Source of the DNA: Cercis canadensis
Lineage: Eukaryota; Streptophyta; Magnoliopsida; Fabales; Fabaceae
Reading direction: 5' to 3'
Assembly (NCBI GenBank): GCA_003255065.1
Contig: QAOA01001289.1
Span: forward strand, 181,188-245,187
Length of the DNA stretch: 64,000 nt
Within the stretch, counting starts at the first letter, position 1. Every line of letters starts with the position of its first letter. The translations under genes were made by a program, and so were the position numbers. Positions 10,901 through 20,680 of this stretch are shown one piece after another. The notes beneath the pieces were generated by a model. It saw only the letters and a program-made list of their open reading frames with translations, had not been told where the DNA came from and made no database searches.

Positions 10901-12025
10901 AATGAATTTATCAACTGTCACAATGACCCTTTTCCCACAATGTGGACGAACATTAGAAAGTAGAGCAGCATTTCCTGTTGCATGATGAGAACAACCAAAA
11001 TCCACGATCCATTCCTTATTATAGTCTATGACAGCATTGACATCTGTAGGTGCGTCAATATGGTGCACAACAGAAGTCGCATTAGCTGGCTGATCAAAAA
11101 CTTCAATGGAGAAGCATTTCTCCCAATTTGGTTGCTCAAACTCATTTGTTTCATGTGCAATATTCGCCCCTTCTTCTTTCAATTTAACACGACAGTTTGG
11201 CTTGATATGTCCTGGTTTTTCGCACCGACTACACACAACTTTCACCCGGCAATCTTGCTTAATATGTCCCTACTTTCCACATCTATAACAGCCCTTTGAT
11301 TTGCCCTTGGACTGCCACTCAGTTCTGGACTGATCACCTGATGACTGCTTGGAGGAAAAATTCTTTTTCCATTGGTCCTTGGTGTATAGAACATCCTCCA
11401 TCTGTGAAGTAGGCTTACTGCTATTGGTAGCTTGTTTCTCTAGTGCTTCCTAATTTGAAAGTAAATTTTCCAAATCAATGATTGAAGGCTGATTTATCCA
11501 ACCTTGTACGGAAGAGATGAAAGGCATAAACTCTTTCCACAACCCACGAACAAGATAACGACGCAAACGTGCACTACTCACAGGCTCCTCCGTATCCAGC
11601 TCTGAAATTTCAAAACACAGATTTTTAACTTTCAAAAAATATTCTTCAATTGAAAGAGTACCTTGTGTGACCCCAGCAAGTTCATTTTCCAGATACTGCA
11701 ACCGCATTGTATTTTTCTTCGTGAACAGCCTTTCAAGTGTCTCCCACACTTGCTTTAGTGACTTTATATCATGAACATGCTCAATGTACTCTCTGCTGAT
11801 AGATGTCCGCAAGGCAAATAAAGCTTTGCCGCACTTGATGTGCCATCTCCGACACAACTCAGCATTTTGGGGATCAGCCTGTGGAATTTCTGTTTCATTA
11901 CCAGAAATAAGACTCCATAAATCCTGCCCTTGTAGATAAGCTTCCATGCACAGCTTCCAGTAATTATAATTATTACCAACAAGCTTTTCTATAGAAGCAT
12001 GAGAGAAAGCACCTCCACCATTCAT
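7966..12025 (-). pseudogene. Copia1 Gag-Pol polyprotein, multiply broken
   Basis: Gag starts at 12025 (MNGGGAFSHASIEKL, UBN2-type) and stops at 11450. A CCHC pair follows, the first with an in-frame stop inside the knuckle (about 11271). The protease motif reads WIVDFGCSHH, so DSG is changed to DFG. A frameshift near 10900 leads to GAG-pre/integrase (10914-10264), where LIHSDL is changed to LIHSYL and the first catalytic Asp is lost. A stop at 10261-10263 precedes integrase core to RT (10260-8998; TDNGGEY, NGVAERK). Another frameshift near 9000 precedes RT YVDDM and RNase H to a stop at 8211. The last block (8210-7944, ADIFTK) is the C-terminus. No functional product is expected. Confidence 0.92.
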
Positions 12026-12066
12026 CTTTGTTGAGTAATAAAATCAAACACTTGGTGTGCAACCAA

Positions 12067-12078
12067 GCTCTGATACCA
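12067..12078 (-). promoter_or_regulatory. Copia1 primer-binding site
   Basis: TGGTATCAGAGC on the minus strand, directly abutting the 5' LTR, complementary to the 3' end of initiator tRNA-Met. Confidence 0.9.
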
Positions 12079-12409
12079 TGTAAACAAGAGCTAAGTGCAG
12101 AGAATTGTTCCAATACAAAGGAACGAAAAGAAGAAGTTTATTACTCAATGAAAATTAACAAAGATACAAAAGAAAGAAAAATTGAAGTGCTACTATGTGT
12201 CTTTAACTGATAGTACACACTTCAATTTATAATGAAAGTTTTTCTAAAATATTCAATAAGAAAAGATCATAACTGACTCCTACATAATGAAGACTAATGG
12301 ACTTTATTCAAAATAAAATAACAGTAGTAACAGCAGCTATAAGTAAATAGCAGTAATAGCTGTAAGTGAAACAGTAGTAATAGTAAGTTATTTGCACTAA
12401 TTTATGACA
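12079..12409 (-). repeat. Copia1 5' LTR
   Basis: 331 bp copy of 7626-7956. The adjacent 12067-12078 reads TGGTATCAGAGC on the minus strand, the usual primer-binding site complementary to initiator tRNA-Met. Confidence 0.93.
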
Positions 12410-14138
12410 CCACAATCCCAACACCAGTGGAGCCCATTTCTTATAGCCAACAGCTTTGCCTTCAAATTTGTAGCCACGCCTATAGCACCAAAGAAGCCCG
12501 AATGCCAAATCCCATGTGAGTCTCGGAGGACACCACCAATCCCTGTGTTTCCTAGGTTACCAAAACTACTCCCATCCACGTTCAACTTCATTGCACCCGA
12601 GTGAGGAGCTAACCAAGAGACCCACCTCACCTCTTTAGCTAGATTAGTTTTTTTGAGAAGAAAGACAGTAGAGCATGTTGCCACCATTGCTTGGACCTTG
12701 TAAACTAGTGCCATAACTGAAGTTACCACTCCCTCCATCACTTCTGCATTCCTTGCCCAACAAATCCACCACAATGCATAAAAGAAGATAATACTCTTTC
12801 TAGACATAGCTCCTCTATTCTTAAGATTATTTGAAACCCGTTCACCTAATTCCTAAGCCCAGAAACTGTTGTCATCCCCAAAACCAAATAAAGACCAGAC
12901 TTGGTGAGGCGTCACACAGTCCTGCAAACAATGCAACAAAATTTCATCACCCTCCATGCATCTGGTGCAAGTTTTGCTTTAGGCGAGGTGTCACATGTAC
13001 CTAAAGGAATTTGTGGGAATAGCTTCTTGAAGCAGCAGCCACACCAACAGCTTTACCTTCTATGGAGCTCCCATCTTCCAAATCCAATGCCACCGATGCT
13101 CACTAGGAGGAAGAGAAACTTGAGGTTGCAGCCAACGATACCTTGCTGAAGTTGTGTATACTCCATTAGTAGTATTAGCCTAAACCAACCTATCCTCCAA
13201 GCCTCCAAACATTGGAAGAGGCACTGATAAAATATTTCTCTTAGTAACAACTTGCACCCTATCCTCCAAATCATAAAGCTCCCATTCCCTTTTGACTATA
13301 ATATGGCTAACTTTCATAATTTTTTTTCTACCTCCAAAACCTCATCAACAAGGGTATTTAAAAGGCCACCATCAAACCATTTATCATGCCACAAGGAAAT
13401 TTTGGAACCATCTCCCACACACCAAACCATGCCATCTTTTAACAAAGACGCAGCTTTAGTTATGGCTCTCCAAGAAGAAGATGCACTAACTGGGCAATTA
13501 TGCATCAGTAAATTTTTCTGCTGCTTCAAATATTTATTTGCAAAAATTTGAACCCAGAGCTTGTCCCTATTCTGAAGAACATCCCATACTAATTTTCCAA
13601 GAAGAGCTACATTGGACTGTCTAGCAGATCGAATCCCGAAACCACCAAGTTGTCTAGGAAGAAAGATAACATCCCAATTAACTAGATGCATCCCATGCCC
13701 ATCTAAGCCTTCCTAGATGAAACATCGCACCATACCATCAATATCCCTGCAGATAGACTGGGGCAGCCACATATATAGAATGCATACAATGAACAGGCAT
13801 AGAAGTGATAACCGATTTCGCCAAAGTGATTCGGCTAGCCCTATTTTGAAGCTTGTTCTTCCAAGAAGACAACCTTCATGTGAGCTTTTCTGTAATGAAA
13901 TTGAAATCACTCTTTTTAACTCGGCCATGGAAAAATGGCACACCCAAATACTTCTCAAATTTCGAGGTAAAGGGAATATTGGCAATATTACAAATTCATT
14001 GTTTTCTATTTCTGGGAATTCCCGGAGAACAAAGAGCTTTAGACTTGGCCAAATTAACTTTAAGACCAGAAGCTCTGAAAAACTCATTAACAGTCATGTT
14101 AATCACCCTAGTTTGAGATATTGTAACCTTAGCAAACT
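12410..14138 (-). pseudogene. LINE ORF2: RT 3' part, zf-RVT and proximal RNase H
   Basis: After the MULE1 insertion the minus frame resumes as FAKVTISQTRVI, then EFFRASGLKVNLAKSKAL (typical of the segment after the RT active site). At 13691-13314 comes LVNWDVIFLPRQLGGFGIRS and WCVGDGSKISLWHDKWF, the connector before zf-RVT. At 12807-12410 the RNase H domain starts (MKLNVDGSSFGN with catalytic D, GIGGVLRDSHG, then AKLLAIRNGLHW). Stops and frame changes occur near 13700, 13300 and 12810. The RNase H domain is then cut by Copia1. Confidence 0.85.
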
Positions 14139-14556
14139 ATAATAAATGAGTAAAACCCCTATTTGGTCCTTGAAAGATAGGTTCGGTGATAGTTTAGTCC
14201 TCCAAAGATTTTCATCGACACTTTAGTCCTTGCAAGATTGTTCCGTCGGCCATTTTCGTCCTCCGCTTATGTCTGTTAATTAGATTTAACAGAAAAGGCC
14301 ACGTGGCACGTTAAGTGCTGACGTGGCAACTTAAAAAAATTTTAAAAAAATTCTCTCTCTCATCTCTCATTTCTCATCTCTTATCTCTTATCTCTCTCTC
14401 TCTCTTTCTCCGGCAATATCTTTCTCTCTCTGCCATCTCTCTCTCTCTCTTAATTTGGGCTGGCTGAATCTCCCTCTCTCTTCCCCTCCTCTCTCATTTC
14501 TCTCTCTCTCTCTCTTCCCCATCTCTCTCTTCCTCTTGAAACAACTAACAGGCGGC

Positions 14557-14712
14557 GAACCGTTGAGTCCAACATCAAAGCTGTTCCATTCGCCTACCAT
14601 CAATTGTTATGTGATTGCCATCATGGGTACCAACACAAGAATCAATCCTCAACTCATCAAACAAGGCTTATGCCACACTTTGCTTAACCATCCAAGGTTT
14701 TCTAGCAAACTA
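14557..14712 (+). pseudogene. WSD1-type wax ester synthase/DGAT N-terminal exon fragment
   Basis: Within the frame 14455-14784, residues 35-86 read EPLSPTSKLFHSP, then TRINPQLIKQGL and TLLNHPRFSSKL. Plant WSD1-like wax ester synthase/diacylglycerol acyltransferases begin with EPLSP..., have a TR-N block and a L-N-PRFSSK motif at the same spacing. These enzymes make wax esters in the ER. After SSKL comes GTAATAACT, a likely intron donor, and homology ends. The catalytic HHxxxDG motif of later exons is absent. Upstream the frame is low-complexity Leu/Ser/Pro from the CT-rich arm. I infer capture of exon 1 by the MULE (Pack-MULE). Confidence 0.75.
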
Positions 14713-15309
14713 GTAATAACTGCTATCAAAATTTTCTACATCTTTTGCTTCTTTGTTTTCTTAGATTTTTCTGTATATAATTAGAAGCTTGTTCTTCCAC
14801 TAGTTTCCTCCTGTTCCCTTGAAAAAGAGAATGCGGTATTCAAAATGAAAACAGATAAATGGCTCCCACAGTCACTATTTTACTGGTCCACTTGTAACAT
14901 TGCAGAATTAGTTTAGTTTAGTTTATTTTGTCATTTCTTGCGTTCAACTTACCATTTTACTGGTCCACTCGTAACATTGCAAAAATATTTTTGAATATAT
15001 ATCTGAAAAGAAGATGAACTCCGACACTTGACTGGTCTAATTAACATCTAATAGGCCACGTAGATCAAAGAGAGGCATAAAGCCAAATCCCAGGTATCAA
15101 GGATGATTTGCACATGTTGGAGACAGTTTGCATGAAGCCATGCATGCAACTCGGGGCACATGTGACTCAGTCCAGGACTGAGTCAACTCGGGGCATAGGT
15201 TCTTTGCTGGTTCAACTCAGGGCACAGGTTCTTTGCTAGTTTTTTGCTTTCTATCAGCTCCTTTGTGCACGATGGCCACGTTTAACATATAAGTGCTCAG
15301 TCAACTAGT

Positions 15310-15556
15310 TGTTGGAGAAAGTTTAGGAGTTTGTTTTCCATTTATGTTGCTTAACGTGTTTGTTTACTTAGTCAATTCTGTTAGCTCGAGTTCAGTCTTG
15401 TACTCTTGGTTTCACTAGGCTACTGCCTATTTAAGGAACTAGATTTCTATCAATAATATCATCGAAGTAATTATTCAAATTGTGGTTCAACTCTCACCCA
15501 AAGAGAGTGTTGTTCTTGTTATTTTACTAAGGCTTTGATTGGGACCACTACCAACA
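15310..15556 (+). repeat. Possible solo LTR inside MULE1
   Basis: The 247-bp segment begins TGTTGGAGAAAG and ends ACTACCAACA (TGTTGG/CCAACA inverted ends). It contains TATTTAAGG at about 15429 and AATAATATC at about 15453, an LTR-like layout. The flanking pentamers CTAGT and TCAAC do not match, so a TSD is not seen. Confidence 0.4.
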
Positions 15557-16053
15557 TCAACCAACCAATTATGGAGATATATCCATCATTTTTATTTTGA
15601 AAACCAAAAACGGGGTGTAGAATTTACTTAGAATTGTGTAAAGATCTACGTTGCTTTCATTTTCTTATGCCACGTCAAAGAAAGATGAGTGAGAGAGATG
15701 GCAAAGAAACTTAGTAAAAGAGAGATGGCAGAGAGAGAGATGAGCGTGAGAGAGAGATGGCAGAGAGAGAAAGAGATTGGCGGAGAGAGAGATTGGGGAA
15801 GAGAAAGATGAGAGTGAGAGAGAGAGAGAGAGAGAGAGATGAGAGAGAAATTTTTTTTTAAGGTGCAACGTCAGCACTTAACGTGCCACGTGGCCTTTTC
15901 TATTAAGTCCAATTAACGGACATAAGCGGAGGACGAAAATGACTGATGGAACAATCTTTCAAGGACTAAAGTGTCGGTAAAAATCTTTGGAGGACTAAAC
16001 TGTCACCTAACCTATCTTTCGAGGACCAAACATGGGTTTTACTCATAATAAAT

Positions 16054-18120
16054 TATCTGCAAAAAGAAGGTGAGAAACACTGGGACCAATTCTATAACAC
16101 TTCAGAGGTTTCCATTCACCACGTTACACTTTTTTATCTATAAGAAGAGACAATTTCTCCATACAAATAACAAAAAGATAGGGTGATAACGGGTCTCCTT
16201 GTCTAAGACCCGGCTTAGAAGCGAAAGAATGGAGTTTACTACCATTCCAAAGCAAAGAGAGAGTAGAGGAAGAGACAAAGAACATAATCAACCTTACAAT
16301 GATCTCTCTGGAAAGCCAAAATCCTCTAAAGTTTTCTTCAAGAAACCCCAATCAACCATGTCATAGACCTTTTCCAAATCAATCTTAAAAGCCATTGCAC
16401 CCTTTTTACTCCAAGATCTGTGAATATGATGCATAATTTCTTAGGCCACCAAAATATTATCATTCGTACCTCATCTTGGAATGAAAGTTATGAAACTACT
16501 CTGCCGAGGACTAATAAAATCCATTAGGAATGGACGAAGCCGGTTAACCATAACTTTAGTAATGATTTTATATAAAACATTACATAAGCTAATAGGCCTG
16601 AATTGAGAGATCCGAGTAGGATTGCTTTCTTTGGGAATAAGAACAATAAGAGTTTCAGAAATGGCTGGATCAAATTATAACCATTTGAAAATGCTTGTTG
16701 CACAATATTAGTCACTTTGCCCTAAACCACACCCCAGTACTACTTGAAGAAGAATAGTTGGATAACATCTGGCCCAGGAGCTTTGAAAGGTTTCATAGAC
16801 CTCACTGCTGCCCAAACTTCATCTTTAGTGATAGCTTTAGAAAGATTAGCAGCGCAAGCCTCTCCAATACTTGGTAACTGATCAAACACTGAAAGGGAAT
16901 TGTTATTAACTTCTGTAGAGAAAAATAAATTCTTAAAATAATCTGAAGCTTCATTCTGAATAGCAACTGGATCAATAGTCTCGGCATGAAAAAATTTAGT
17001 GTTCCCATCCCCGAATTGCACCCACTGCTCATGAGATTTTTTGAACCAAAGAATTTCTTCTTGAGCCAAAACTAAATCCATTTCTTTTTGCAAATCTGTT
17101 TCAAGTTTAGTTAACTGCAAGGAGTCTATTCTCTCAAGAGATTTCTGGATCCCTGCAAGGCTAGCTGAAATAGATTTTTTCCTTTGAAAAATATTCCCAA
17201 AAATCTCTTTATTAAATTTAGCAGCTGCCCTTCTTGCTTGCTCTATGGCCGAAACAGCATTGCCTTTAGAATTCCTCTAAGCCTTCTGAACCATTCCATT
17301 AAACTCAGGATGCATCACCCAAGCTATCTCAAAACAGAAAGGGCGAGATCCCCTACACATGTCATAACCATGCAACTTAACTAAGATGGGATTATGATCC
17401 GAGTGAGTGCGATGGATATGCATACAAGAAGCCTCTGAAAAAGCAGTACGCCATTCCGTATCCGCTAAGGCTCTATCCAGTCTCTTTGAAAGCTTCTGCA
17501 CTCCATGAAAATTCTTGTGCCAAGTAAAACGCTGGACCCTTAAAGCCAAGATCCAGAAGCTCACAACTATCCAACATGTTTGCAAAACCGCAAGCTCTAC
17601 TATAATAAAAGGCTCATCCTCTCACTTCTGAAGGCACCAAAACCTCATTAAAATTAACTAGAAGCAACCACAGGCCTTCAATGCGGCACTGGAGGTGACC
17701 TAGGTAATCCTAAAACTGGCTACGTATTGTAGGTGTTGGGCTAGCATAAATAGTTGAACACCACCAGTCCGAATGCCCTCTTTTCAACTTACATGTAATA
17801 GCTTGATTACACACATCTTCAACAGTCACAACCACATCCGAACAATTTAAGAACCACCACAAACCACCAACATGGCCCCTGGCTTCAACTATCTGGACAA
17901 CAGAATAACCGATACCTTCCCAAAAGTGACGAACTTGCTGAAATTGAACATGGGTTTCCATGATAACCACCATAGATGGTCTAATATTTTTTAAATATTT
18001 GTTGAGGTGCCTTTTAGCCATGTCACTAGCAGCATCTCTAATATTCCAAGACAAGATAGAAAAATCTTTGAACCCTATCATTAAAACCACTGGAAAAAAA
18101 AAAAACAGAGAGCACACCAT
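16054..18120 (-). pseudogene. LINE ORF2: endonuclease and reverse transcriptase 5' part
   Basis: ORF2 starts at 18120 (MVCSL, ATG overlapping the ORF1 stop). The APE-like endonuclease shows ILSWNIRDA (Asn), VVIMETHV (Glu), and in another frame RLDRALAD and THSDHNPI (17585-17277). RT follows: WVQFGDGNTKFFH, MKPFKAPGPD (17120-16740), then KPGLRQGDPLSPYLFVICM (16351-16124). The active-site block next to the MULE1 insertion reads FADNLL rather than FADDLL, so the second catalytic Asp is replaced by Asn. Frame changes or stops occur near 17710, 17277, 16740, 16524 and 16124. No working enzyme is expected. Confidence 0.87.
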
Positions 18121-18122
18121 TA
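18118..18122 (-). promoter_or_regulatory. LINE ORF1 stop/ORF2 start overlap TAATG
   Basis: On the minus strand the ORF1 stop TAA (18122-18120) and the ORF2 ATG (18120-18118) share one base. Such overlaps permit termination-reinitiation. A later Met (LMIGFKDF) is an alternative ORF2 start. Confidence 0.55.
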
Positions 18123-19476
18123 AATCAACGTTCCTTGCGTGTTATATTGCTTACCACCTTCCTCAAGCCTTATATGGATGCTATCTTCAACAAACTCCAT
18201 ATCTTCTTCATCAGAATCTAAAGACTCCTTAATACTGTCCAATCTAGCTTCCTCCAATAATGGCTCTGGTGGACGGGACCCATAGCTTCCATGAAAGTTG
18301 AAAGCCCCTTCCTGAGAGGACGATTGGGCATTCACAAAACCCTTGTTGGTATGAACCGAGTTAACGAAACTTGCACCAGAACACTTCGCCCTTTTGTTTC
18401 CCTTAGACTCCAACGCTTGTGATTCCTCATTTTGGTAGCAGAAATTTCCTGAATGACAAGTTCCTGCTCATAGACGTTCCCTGCAGAAAAATTACTAGGT
18501 TGCACCAGAACCATGGGCTTAGAACTGACCCTACCCGTTTGTGTGGGTTTAGACGATGGGCCTGACCCCTCATTACGTGGTCTTTTATTTGTCTCTATTC
18601 TGTCTACAACACGTTGACCCACAGGAGATTCAATCACAGTCGAGCCCTTAATTTTTGAGTTACTATATTTATTTCCTCTCCTATTTCTTTCATGATTAAT
18701 AGCTGCAGAATAATTGCTCTTAAGTAAATCCCTATTTATTTTTGCTAGCCAATAACTTTGCTCTTCATTGGTTTCTTTTTTCTTGTAACCACCAGCCAAT
18801 GTCCATGCGTGTTCTCCTCCTTCTCTTGCTGAACAACCTCCAAAATGCCCTTGTTCTTCTCCTTTTCATTAATGGCAGTTGCACCGGTCTCTTTCTCCTC
18901 ACACGCCGCCGCCTGCTCCTTCTCTAATCGCACAGCACAGTCCCTGCTCAAATGGCCATAGCAGCCATAGGAGGTGCAGATATAATGGAGGTCCTCATAC
19001 TCCACCTTATACCAATGCCCATTGACCCAAACTTTACCAACCACCGGTTTATGCAGCTCTATTTCAACGCAAACTCTTGCAAACCGGCCTCTTGATACAC
19101 CCAACGTGTTCATGTCAACTCTAACTGAAGTACCCACTGCAGAAGCCATGGCCATCAAAAAGCTTTCATCATAATATAGTAAATTGAGCCATGGGAAGCG
19201 GACCCATGCAAGGGTCTTGTCAATCTTCGTGTGCTCTGGATGAAAATCATAGGACCACCGGCGAATTGAAAGGTAATGATAAAAAATCATCCACGGACCT
19301 CCTTCTATGGCCTTGCTTCTTTCTCTATCTGAATCTAGTTTCACCATAAAAAACCACCACCTAGGTCCATGATATCAAAAGCTCCTTCTGGTTTCCATAA
19401 AGCACGTAATCTGTTATTCATGGCGACGCAGCCAATGTCTTTACTCAGCAACTTAACAATCATAGCATCCTCCCAA
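18120..19476 (-). pseudogene. LINE ORF1 main part (DUF4283, zinc knuckle)
   Basis: After the Copia2 insertion the frame resumes at 19476 (PWEDAMIVKLL, MNNRLRALWKPEGAFDIMDL). It frameshifts at a T-run near 19348-19353 and continues as KLDSDRERSKAIEGGPWMIF and WVRFPWLNLLYYDE, the RNA-binding DUF4283/gag-like domain of plant L1 ORF1. The zinc knuckle reads CTSYGCYGHLSRDC: the second Cys (normally CxxC) is Tyr. Further frameshifts occur around 18750-18799 and 18340-18413. The C-terminal tail is acidic (ESLDSDEEDMEF) and ends at 18120. The N-terminus lies beyond Copia2 at 25366-25650. Confidence 0.85.
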
Positions 19477-19481
19477 GGAAC

Positions 19482-20124
19482 TGTTTGAAAAACGATAATG
19501 GAGACTAACTAGGTTGGCTTTGAGGCGTGAACAATTACACTGTCTTGAGTGTAATATTGCTTCTCTATAAAAGCAAGTTACCCCAGAATACAACAAAGCC
19601 CTCAAAAAACTCTCAATGGAAAAGTGAATTCTAATGCATTAGGGTGTTCCCTTTTATAGAGTTGAAAAGACACGAATGAACAAATATAATTGGTCAGAAA
19701 TTAACAGACATAATTGTCTATTCGGAATAGTCACAATTGTCTGTTCGGAATAGTCACAACAGTCTGTTCAAAACAGACACAATTGTCTATTCGAGTTTAT
19801 TCATCTGAACCTGTTAATTTAATTAACTACCATCCGAATCGGGTAAAACCGACCCGACCCGGTCCGATCCAGATATTAAAACCAATGTTAAAATATTTGT
19901 CAAATCGATCAAGGCCCAAGATGCCCCAAGTGCCCAAGTGCCAATCAAAGACCATTAATGGACTTTGTCTTGCTAGGCTGTTTGGGCTTGTCAAATGGGC
20001 TTGTGCCCATTTAACTAAAGTTACTTTATAACTTTAGTTTGCATTTATAAAGTCTTTTACATACTCTAAGTTAACCAATGTGGGACTTGGTTAATTATTA
20101 ATATATTTACAAACTATTTCAACA
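19482..20124 (-). repeat. Copia2 3' LTR
   Basis: 643 bp, boundaries TGTTTGAAAAACG and CTATTTCAACA on the plus strand. It carries four 23-bp tandem repeats (19710-19801) and a TATA box (minus, 19661-19649). Confidence 0.95.
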
Positions 20125-20135
20125 TTCCCCCACTA
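20125..20135 (-). promoter_or_regulatory. Copia2 polypurine tract
   Basis: Minus strand AGTGGGGGAA directly precedes the 3' LTR start TGTTGAAATAG. It is the expected primer for plus-strand DNA synthesis. Confidence 0.85.
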
Positions 20136-20194
20136 GTTTGTAAATTAAGTCATTCACTATAAAAATGATGCATATAAGAAGGTACCTTTCAGGT

Positions 20195-20464
20195 TTAAAC
20201 CTTAAAATTAGTATAAATATCTAAGGATGCTAATGAAGTACTTGGTGTCCGAAGATTAAACCAATACTCCTTACTATTAGGATCGAAGATATCATACACA
20301 TCATTTTTATACAATTTCTCCAAAGAGGTTTTAACAGCCCTAGCACTATTTAAATGGCCATGTGCTAAGCAATCCCAATTTTCTGTGAATATTTTCAAAA
20401 AGGTAAAACCCATTAAACCTTTGTTGAAGCGGCACCACTTCATATTCACATAGGTGGAGTTCAT
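20195..20464 (-). CDS. Unidentified 89-residue ORF between pol and 3' LTR of Copia2
   Basis: The frame starts MNSTYVNMKWCRFNKGL and ends with IYTNFKV, on the same strand as pol. It starts about 215 bases after the pol stop. I do not recognise the sequence; there is no clear membrane segment or signal peptide. It could be an extra 3' ORF, a remnant of captured host sequence, or chance. Confidence 0.3.
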   Translation of the reverse strand: MNSTYVNMKWCRFNKGLMGFTFLKIFTENWDCLAHGHLNSARAVKTSLEKLYKNDVYDIFDPNSKEYWFNLRTPSTSLASLDIYTNFKV

Positions 20465-20680
20465 TTCATTGTCCCTGTTACTTCAGACAAAACAACTCCA
20501 TTAAGAGCTAGGCTCAGCCTCTTAACGTAACAGTAAGCACTAACCTCATGTTTTGTATGAGACTCCTTTTAATTAGTGACAAATCAGACACGTATCAATG
20601 ACTTGTTGTTACCCATTAAACTTTAGTAATTACTAATTTGTAATTCAAAGTTGGGTTACCATCATTGGCGTCTTGAGGGT

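Larger units (their letters stand above)
7626..12409 (-). mobile_element. Copia1: decayed Ty1/copia element in the LINE RNase H domain
   Basis: Two 331-bp LTRs in direct orientation (7626-7956 and 12079-12409) begin TG and end CA. The internal region has a minus-strand PBS and PPT and a broken copia polyprotein in the order GAG-PR-IN-RT-RH. By eye I count about 14 differences between the LTRs (about 4%), nearly all transitions. The flanking pentamers (CACCC left, CCACA right) are not identical, so the TSD has decayed or is offset. The LINE RNase H frame nevertheless continues on both sides. Confidence 0.93.
14148..16044. mobile_element. MULE1: non-autonomous Mutator-like element with captured WSD1 exon
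   Basis: Long terminal inverted repeats of about 190 bp start GAGTAAAACCCC at 14148 and, inverted, GAGTAAAACCCA at 16044. Inside them are CT-rich (14350-14530) and GA-rich (15680-15850) arms that extend the inverted symmetry. TSD ATAATAAAT. No MURA transposase is present. The interior carries a WSD1-like exon (14557-14712), a short duplication of TTTTACTGGTCCACT (about 14880 and 14955), and a possible solo LTR (15310-15556). It sits within the LINE reverse transcriptase. MULE2 at 45037 has the same TIR family. Confidence 0.93.
14139..16053. repeat. 9-bp target-site duplication of MULE1
   Basis: ATAATAAAT at 14139-14147 and 16045-16053 immediately flanks the terminal inverted repeats. A perfect 9-bp TSD is diagnostic of Mutator-like elements. 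Confidence 0.95.

Noticed and set aside
12067..12078. tRNA gene suggested by TGGTATCAGAGC-type sequences here and at 50165, 58056 and 59882
   Set aside because: They are primer-binding sites next to LTRs or the viral origin. No tRNA cloverleaf is present.
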